Part shown: positions 58,518 through 64,000 of the stretch, piece after piece
How positions within the stretch are numbered: the stretch's first letter is position 1
Layout of the letters: each line of letters opens with the position of its first letter
Origin: Methylococcaceae bacterium
GTDB taxonomy: Bacteria > Pseudomonadota > Gammaproteobacteria > Methylococcales > Methylomonadaceae
Length of the DNA stretch: 64,000 nt
Direction: 5' to 3'
NCBI GenBank assembly: GCA_013140705.1
Contig: JABFSH010000010.1
Location: forward strand, 61,044-125,043
Notes under the pieces: model-generated
Database searches by the model: none
Told to the model about the DNA's origin: nothing
The model's input: the letters and a program-made list of their open reading frames with translations, nothing else
Translations under genes and position numbers: made by a program

Positions 58518-58758
58518 CAGCTAGAAACTTCTTTGCAGCGTGTTTTTTTCTCGTGTTTTTGATTTCTTCAGCGGACGGAAATTCTTTGTCCTTGATCAGA
58601 TAATTAAACTTACCCTCTAGGTTATCGGAATTCATCTTGACGATATGCGCTACGCCGTCACGCGCAAACACCTCAACGTAATCGCCGGGCTGTAAGGCCA
58701 TTGCATTGCAGACAGCTTGTGGTAGCGTTACTTGCCTTTTCGTGGTTATTTTATGCAT
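58504..58758 (-). CDS. vapB: AbrB/SpoVT-type antitoxin
   Basis: 84 residues. The N-terminal swapped-hairpin DNA-binding domain is clear: HKITTKRQVTLPQAVCNAMALQPGDYVEV. The C-terminal tail (EFPSAEEIKNTRKKHAAKKF) should mask the toxin. Upstream of, and overlapping, vapC. Likely an autorepressor. Confidence 0.87.
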   Translation of the reverse strand: MHKITTKRQVTLPQAVCNAMALQPGDYVEVFARDGVAHIVKMNSDNLEGKFNYLIKDKEFPSAEEIKNTRKKHAAKKFLADDCN

Positions 58759-59029
58759 TTTATATCTCTATAGTATTACTAATGGCAAATAGTAATACCT
58801 AGTATATTATCAGGTCAACCTTACGTCACTTTAAAATACAAAATACTCAGAATTTAAAAAATATGACACGGTTAAAATTTTGACTTGAATGTCTCTTATT
58901 GCAATCTTGAAGGCTCTTTAAATGCCAGCCGTCAAGGTCGGGTTTTGGCCGAAACCTGCAAGCCGATTCAATTTTTCAATGACTGTTTTCAGCATGCAAA
59001 TTCATTACCTGACGACATCTCTCTCTACA

Positions 59030-60355
59030 TCAGTTGTCTGCAATCGGCTTAACGACCGGCACACGCCGTTTGCCGATATTTTTCTTGTCCCTGTCGCGGA
59101 TTTTCACTTTTATCGGTGTGGGCTTTTTAGCGTCAGCTTTCTGTTTGCTGCCGACCGCTTTGCCTGATGATTTCAGTTTTTTCGGCCCCTGATAACTACC
59201 GGCGAGTTCTTTAATGGAACGGCGAATGAAGTTTTGCCGTAAAAAGCGTTCAATGCTCGACATCAAGTTCCATTCGGTATGTTTTACCAGAGCGATGGTA
59301 AGTCCTTGTGCGTCCGCCCGTCCTGTTCTCCCGATACGATGAATGTAGTCGATGCCGTTTCTTGGGATATCAAAATTAACGACCAGATTAATACCCTGAA
59401 CATCCAGGCCTCTGGCAGCGAGGTCGGTAGCAATCAAGATATTGATAACGCCTTCACGGTATAAAGCCATAATCCGGTTGCGATCTTTTTGATCCATATT
59501 GCCATGCAGGACGCCGACGCGAAGTTTTTGCCCTCGCAATGGGCCTTGCAGGCTGTCAGCGCTGAGTCGGGTATTCGTGAATATTAGGGCCTTGTCATAA
59601 GTTTCGTTACCAAGTAGCCAGGCTAACAGTTTAATTTTGTGATCGTTGTCATCGGCCAGCACGATTTGTTGTTCAATATTGTCGTAGCTGTCGTGACGCG
59701 TATTCAAGGCGAGCGTTTTATAATTTTTTAAAATTTTATCAGCTATTTTGATGACCCCATAATTCATCAGGGTGGCAGAAAATAGCAGCGTTTGTTTGTT
59801 TTGATTGCAGTGCTCGGCAATCGTCAGCACATCCTCACTGAAGCCCATATCGAGCATACGGTCCGCTTCGTCCAATACCAAAAACTCTATTTGATTCAGC
59901 GAGTGAGGATTCTGATCCAGATGTTCTAGCAACCGTCCCGGCGTTGCAATGATGATGTCACTGGTTTTTTTTAACCGTGTTTGCTGCTGTTTAAAGTCTG
60001 CGCCACCGGTGATAAGGCCCACATTCAAATCCGTGAACTCGATTAACGCCTGACAGCACTCGTTAATTTGGGCGGCCAGTTCGCGCGTAGGTGCCAGAAT
60101 TAAGGCGCGGACACCGGTGTTTGCCTGGGGCTGGCTAATTATTTGTTGCAAGACCGATAATAGAAAAGCGACTGTTTTGCCGCTGCCGGTTTCGGCGCTG
60201 ACCAGCAAATCCCGATTGTCCAGTGCAACAGGAATGGCTTGAAGCTGAACCGGTTTAGGCTGTGTATAGCCTAGCTTTTCGATGGCCTCAAGCAGCGGTT
60301 CAGAAATTGACAGCGAGGCAAATGTAGACGGATGAATAATTGGGGAAGACGTCAT
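59030..60355 (-). CDS. DEAD-box RNA helicase
   Basis: 441 residues from ATG 60355. Motifs in order: Q motif (GYTQPKPVQLQAIP), Walker A SAETGSGKT, APTRELAAQ, TPGRLLEHL, DEADRMLDMGF, SATL, TDLAARGLDVQGI and HRIGRTGR. The basic C-terminus (KKLKSSGKAVGSKQKADAKK) suggests RNA binding. The arrangement fits the RhlE/SrmB group acting in ribosome assembly or mRNA decay, but I cannot pick a subgroup. Confidence 0.93.
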   Translation of the reverse strand: MTSSPIIHPSTFASLSISEPLLEAIEKLGYTQPKPVQLQAIPVALDNRDLLVSAETGSGKTVAFLLSVLQQIISQPQANTGVRALILAPTRELAAQINECCQALIEFTDLNVGLITGGADFKQQQTRLKKTSDIIIATPGRLLEHLDQNPHSLNQIEFLVLDEADRMLDMGFSEDVLTIAEHCNQNKQTLLFSATLMNYGVIKIADKILKNYKTLALNTRHDSYDNIEQQIVLADDNDHKIKLLAWLLGNETYDKALIFTNTRLSADSLQGPLRGQKLRVGVLHGNMDQKDRNRIMALYREGVINILIATDLAARGLDVQGINLVVNFDIPRNGIDYIHRIGRTGRADAQGLTIALVKHTEWNLMSSIERFLRQNFIRRSIKELAGSYQGPKKLKSSGKAVGSKQKADAKKPTPIKVKIRDRDKKNIGKRRVPVVKPIADN

Positions 60356-60434
60356 GAGTCGGTAAGAGTTGGGGTGCTCGCACAATGAGTACGTACATTA
60401 TTAGAAGTATGAGTTAGTTGCTAAAACCTTGTAT

Positions 60435-60461
60435 GTGGTTCGACAGGCTCACCACGAACGG
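60435..60461. repeat. Single REP-like repeat
   Basis: 27 bases identical to the left arm of the element in hsdR (9764-9790), with core GTTCGACAGGCTCACCACGA. It lies alone between the DEAD-box helicase and the rhomboid gene (60386-60729, no gene). Confidence 0.75.
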
Positions 60462-60729
60462 GAAAAGTGAATAAATTCAACATAACCACCGATCACCTGC
60501 CCTTAGACCCGTACTAATAGTGGAGTCTGTTGAAGGGCAATTACCAGGAGTTTTGCAAGTGTCTCGTATTATAAACACTTTGGATGGGCTAAATGATTAA
60601 ATTACCGGCATTGCGAACTTGTTTTAAGCTGTTATGCTTAGTTCGTCGGGTAACGCGAGTTCTAAAGGCTGAACTATTTCAGCCAGCACATTACTAATTG
60701 ATAACTTCAATAGATTACAGGTAAAACAA

Positions 60730-61431
60730 ATGATACCCATCAGAGATACGGCGCCTTGTTATTCAAAACCGGTGATGACGTGGATCATCATGGCTGTGTG
60801 CATCAGTGTTTTTCTGATCATGAAAATACTGCCCGACCCCGTTAGTATCCGACTGTTAAACGTCTATGGAATGGTGCCGATCCGTTATTCCAATCCGGAA
60901 TGGGCACATAATTATGGACTGCCTCAAGATGCTTATTTATCTTTTCTGACCAGTTTGTTTTTGCATGGTGGCTGGATGCATCTGATCATGAATATGTGGT
61001 TCATGTGGATTTTTGGCGACAATGTTGAAGACAGAATGGGGCGGGTGCCGTTTTTGATCTTTTATTTATCGTGCGGACTGATTGCCACGGCTTTACAGTG
61101 GTTATACAATCCCTCGCTGGTGATACCGGTTGTCGGCGCATCCGGTGCCATCGCGGGCGTGCTGGGTGCTTATTTTGTTCTGTATCCCATGGAACGCGTT
61201 GTACTGTGGTTGCCAGTCCTTTTTTTACCGGTCATTATTCATATCCCCGCCATTGCCTTTTTGGGGCTATGGGTCATTATTCAGCTGGATAGTGCCACTT
61301 CGGCTATTTTGACCGGCGGTGTTGCCAATGTGGCTTGGTGGGCGCACTTGGGTGGTTTTGTAGCTGGTGTTCTTCTGTATCGTTTTTTCATTCAGCCCAG
61401 AAAAGACGATGTACCTACGTGGACGAGCTGA
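60730..61431 (+). CDS. Rhomboid family intramembrane serine protease
   Basis: 233 residues, about six membrane helices. The catalytic serine is in VVGASGAIAGVLGAYF near residue 138, the histidine in WWAHLGGFVAGVLLY near 203, and the conserved HLIMNMWFMWIFGDNVE loop near 86. It cleaves membrane proteins within the bilayer. Substrates unknown. Single gene. Confidence 0.93.
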   Translation: MIPIRDTAPCYSKPVMTWIIMAVCISVFLIMKILPDPVSIRLLNVYGMVPIRYSNPEWAHNYGLPQDAYLSFLTSLFLHGGWMHLIMNMWFMWIFGDNVEDRMGRVPFLIFYLSCGLIATALQWLYNPSLVIPVVGASGAIAGVLGAYFVLYPMERVVLWLPVLFLPVIIHIPAIAFLGLWVIIQLDSATSAILTGGVANVAWWAHLGGFVAGVLLYRFFIQPRKDDVPTWTS

Positions 61432-61858
61432 TTTTAATGTCCCGGAATTAACTCAAAGCTACGAGATGCCGGGGCGCTTTGTCCGGCTTGCAGAATCCTG
61501 ATTATTATCTTGTGTAGAGATCCAGGCTCATTCACGTAATTTGGCATTAATCAGGATAGTCCGGTAATTTTTTCAGTTACCGGCTACTTTGAGGGCTTGC
61601 TTCCAGTCACTAACCGACGTAAGCTTAAGCGCCTTAGTCAGGGCAAAGGTCACTTCGCTTTCTAAATCTTCAGATGCTGGATGCAAGCTGTCACATGTTC
61701 GGACTTCTGTTGTTTGGAGCTCCTTGAGAAAATAACTCACGACTGCAGGAAGCTGCAAATTCAGGCAATATCACAAATACCAAAGGATTTCGTAGAATCA
61801 CCTCACTATGAAATCTGTATCCATAACAATGAGGTGCGAATTTTTGGAGAAATTAAGT
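61432..61858. other. Intergenic region
   Basis: About 430 bases. GCCGG...CCGGC near 61470-61487 may be a weak terminator after the rhomboid gene. A 61-residue frame on the minus strand lacks support. GGAGA at 61845-61849 is the ribosome site of the next gene. Confidence 0.4.
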
Positions 61859-62380
61859 ATGAATAGTCTTACAGCGCTCTCTTTGAGTATTGGCGTTTTG
61901 GCAGGATTCGCGACCTTTCTGGCTGTTGGTCCGCTAAGTGGTTTGTTTTTTATATGGGCTGCAACGATTGCATGGGCGGGATATTTTGCATTTGGTGGAA
62001 ATAAAGAGGCATTAATAAAAACCATCGTGTGCGAAATTTTCGGCGTATTCATGGCCTGGGTTACCGCCATTGAAATTACCAATATTCCTTCTGACGCAGC
62101 GCTTGGATTTCCTCTGATGGCGGCTATTGCTGTCTGTGGTTCTGTGATTGTGACCTGCCTTGCAGCCAACATTCCGCAACTTTCGACGATTCCAGCCAGC
62201 GTGTTAGGCTATTCCTCTACCTTTGCCTACTTGCTGCAAACACCCAATAAGTTGACTAAAGACGTACTGTTAGGCATTTCCATCGATAATCCTTTAGTGA
62301 TCATTTCCATCTCGATTGTCATTGGAGCTTACTTTGGACAGTATTCAGCCCAATTAGCTGTCAAGTGGACTAAAAGTTAG
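61859..62380 (+). CDS. DUF1097 domain membrane protein
   Basis: 173 residues from ATG 61859, with GGAGA 9 bases upstream. Five to six membrane helices cover most of the chain, with the family pattern WAATIAWAGYFAFGG, CEIFGVFMAW and FPLMAAIAVCGSVIV. DUF1097 is uncharacterised; E. coli YcdZ belongs here. Single gene. Confidence 0.82.
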   Translation: MNSLTALSLSIGVLAGFATFLAVGPLSGLFFIWAATIAWAGYFAFGGNKEALIKTIVCEIFGVFMAWVTAIEITNIPSDAALGFPLMAAIAVCGSVIVTCLAANIPQLSTIPASVLGYSSTFAYLLQTPNKLTKDVLLGISIDNPLVIISISIVIGAYFGQYSAQLAVKWTKS

Positions 62381-62554
62381 AATTCAAATTGTCTGGAGAC
62401 AACGCTTTAGGATACACTTTAGGCAAATTCCGGATGCTCTGACCGTCTTAACTATTTTGGGATGGTCAGCAGCTTCACCATTAACCTTCATCAGACTGGC
62501 TTTAGCCTAAAAAAACCAGCTCAAACTTGCCGGCACGGGAAAACTACAGCGTTC

Positions 62555-63037
62555 ATGGGCTATTTAAATCCGATTAACAAGGCTGTTTGTCTGGAACAAA
62601 TTTGCGAATCCAACTTCCGGAAACTTTTTCAGTTGATTCCTGGCCTGCTTGCCTTTGAAGAGACCGCCAAGGGCTTTGCTGCCAATAACAGTACCTTGCA
62701 TCTTGAGGTCATTGAACGCACACCCTATACGATGACGGTTGAATTAAGTCATAGCTATAACAAAAATCCGGACGAGTTATTAGAGCCCGCGGTGAAAATA
62801 AGAATTTATCTGGATGCAAAATTGGCAGAAGTGCTGAGCGATCATGCCAGAGTTAGTGTGTCACAAGTCTACAGAGATCCATCGCATACCTTTGAAATCA
62901 TCAATTACAAATGGCGATTGAATTATTTTCTACAAAAGTGGCTGGATCACTGTTTGAAAAAAGATTATCGGTTTATCCATAAATTGATCAAGATGCCAAC
63001 CTTGTCAACGCCTGATTCTTGTCAATTTGAAATTTAA
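62555..63037 (+). CDS. DUF1249 family protein
   Basis: 160 residues from ATG 62555; an earlier ATG at 62462 would add 31 residues unlike the family. Family pattern: CESNFRKLFQLIPGL, TLHLEVIERTPYTMTVELSHSY, VKIRIYLDAKLAEVL and FLQKWLDHCLKKDYRF. E. coli YqiB is a member; the function is unknown. No good Shine-Dalgarno site is seen. Confidence 0.82.
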   Translation: MGYLNPINKAVCLEQICESNFRKLFQLIPGLLAFEETAKGFAANNSTLHLEVIERTPYTMTVELSHSYNKNPDELLEPAVKIRIYLDAKLAEVLSDHARVSVSQVYRDPSHTFEIINYKWRLNYFLQKWLDHCLKKDYRFIHKLIKMPTLSTPDSCQFEI

Positions 63038-63085
63038 GTTTAAAATGGCAGGTGTGTTTCTTGTGCCATTTATTTTAAAACTGTC

Positions 63086-63334
63086 ATGAATCCATTATCA
63101 ACCAGACTTTCTGCGGGCGGGCGTATTGTACTTCCTGCCCAGATGCGTGCCAACTTGGGCATTAAAGAAGGTGATGAACTGCTGCTTACTGTCGCTGACG
63201 GTGAGATCCGCATTACGCCTAAAGCCTTGGCACTAAAAAACGCATTGGAACTGGCGCGACTTTATGTCGCCACCGAATCCAGTTTAAGCGATGCGCTCAT
63301 CGCCGAGCGCCGTTCGGAAGCCGCCGGTGAATAG
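63086..63334 (+). CDS. AbrB/MazE-type antitoxin
   Basis: 82 residues. Starts with LSAGGRIVLPAQMRANLGIKEGDELLLTVADGEIRI, a complete AbrB DNA-binding hairpin. The C-terminal tail (ATESSLSDALIAERRSEAAG) should bind the toxin. Its stop overlaps the toxin's GTG start by eight bases. Confidence 0.86.
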   Translation: MNPLSTRLSAGGRIVLPAQMRANLGIKEGDELLLTVADGEIRITPKALALKNALELARLYVATESSLSDALIAERRSEAAGE

Positions 63335-63722
63335 TCAAACGGTGCTGGATGCTTCGGCACTGTTGGCACTTATTCAGAATGAGGCAGGGGCAAACTTGGT
63401 CAAAAACGCGATTACGCAAGGACAGGCTGTTATTTCTGCGGTCAACTTGAGCGAGGTCATCGCCAAACTGGCTGAAAGTGGTATGCCTGGGGACGCCATT
63501 GCAGGTTTCCAGAGCCAACTGCCGGTTGAGGTGGTCGACTTTAACAGTGCGATAGCGATGGAAGCCGGCTTATTGAGACCAACAACCCGTCCATTGGGCT
63601 TGTCGCTAGGCGATAGATCATGTTTGGCCACTGCGATGGCGCTCGGTAATTTGCCGATACTGACAGCTGATCGGGTTTGGGCTGAACTAAAGAATAATTT
63701 TAAGATTACTGTATTGCGTTGA
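63327..63722 (+). CDS. PIN-domain toxin
   Basis: 131 residues from GTG 63327; an earlier ATG 63291 would add twelve residues not seen in PIN proteins. VLDASALLALIQNEAG at the start, VNLSEVIAKL, GLSLGDRSCLATAMALG and ILTADRVWAEL carry the conserved acidic residues. Second member of an AbrB/PIN pair. Reads toward the right window edge. Confidence 0.86.
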   Translation: MNSQTVLDASALLALIQNEAGANLVKNAITQGQAVISAVNLSEVIAKLAESGMPGDAIAGFQSQLPVEVVDFNSAIAMEAGLLRPTTRPLGLSLGDRSCLATAMALGNLPILTADRVWAELKNNFKITVLR

Positions 63723-64000
63723 TTATTATTCAGATTTATCAATGTTTTAAACTGCGGTTTAAGCTTTGAGCGCCCTCGATTTTACTTTTTTACATCGAAG
63801 CTTGCTCGTCAATTAGCTTCTAACCAGATTTGATTCGGTACAACACGCGAACATCACTTTTATCCGTAAGCTCTTGAGGGACTTGCAAAACCCATTAAGG
63901 CGAGCGGAATTAGTAGCCAGAACGGCCAAAAAAAGAAAATAACTTGCTCAGTGTGATAAAATAGAAGCTTCAAAAATCCAACTTTATCAAAGACATGAGC
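63723..64000. other. Right-end region without a recognisable gene
   Basis: About 280 bases after the PIN toxin. I see no open frame with a ribosome site and no strong repeat. A gene could begin beyond the window. Confidence 0.4.

Noticed and set aside
61573..61758. 61-codon frame on the minus strand
   Set aside because: No start signal or family match; kept as intergenic. It could be a gene remnant but nothing supports this.

Overview
The window reads as a chromosomal segment of a gammaproteobacterium. Housekeeping blocks typical of that class are intact: proC-yggT, nadK-recN, pcnB-folK-panB-panC, prlC-ubiD, divergent hrpA/cmoM, queG, fbp and argB. A methanotroph of the Methylococcales is my best guess from overall gene style, the very large fused oxidoreductase at the left edge and the type of dispersed repeat, but no methane-oxidation gene is present, so this is inference. 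One tRNA gene (Ser, anticodon TGA) is present. I found no rRNA and no CRISPR array.

Layout. 1-7.9 kb is core: a 3'-truncated giant flavin/iron-sulfur oxidoreductase, a zinc-ribbon membrane protein, proC-yggT, a DUF4124 protein and argB. 8.2-15.6 kb is a leftward defence block: hsdM, a HEPN/MNT toxin-antitoxin pair, a half-size hsdS, a Phd/PIN pair, a Fic protein with palindromic operators, and an hsdR gene broken by a REP-like inverted-repeat insertion and a second frameshift. The tRNA-Ser flanks it. 16.2-47.3 kb is mostly core metabolism and RNA/DNA maintenance. It contains a Wzz-type polysaccharide co-polymerase fused to a degenerate tyrosine-recombinase domain, a TTAA-flanked MITE at the end of a TPR gene, and pcnB, which appears to start at AUU. 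47.5-58.8 kb is an accessory region: BrnTA, several unrecognised proteins, a ParB-like protein, a solitary MNT nucleotidyltransferase, a translationally coupled Sel1-repeat/J-domain pair, a DUF2971 protein, an mrr pseudogene, an ankyrin protein, a wrecked ISKra4-type transposase and a VapBC pair. 59-64 kb returns to core-like genes (DEAD-box helicase, rhomboid, DUF1097, DUF1249) and ends with another AbrB/PIN pair.

How genes work together. The hsdM-HEPN-MNT-hsdS genes overlap or nearly touch, so a modification enzyme and a predicted AMPylation-controlled toxin pair are co-expressed. Because hsdR is broken, the type I system is probably methylation-only now. pcnB-folK-panB-panC form a compact operon. 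A 59-codon membrane gene, RDD, prlC and ubiD form a leftward operon. The most unusual candidates are the Wzz-recombinase fusion, the composite hsd/HEPN-MNT/Fic block and the Sel1/J-domain pair.
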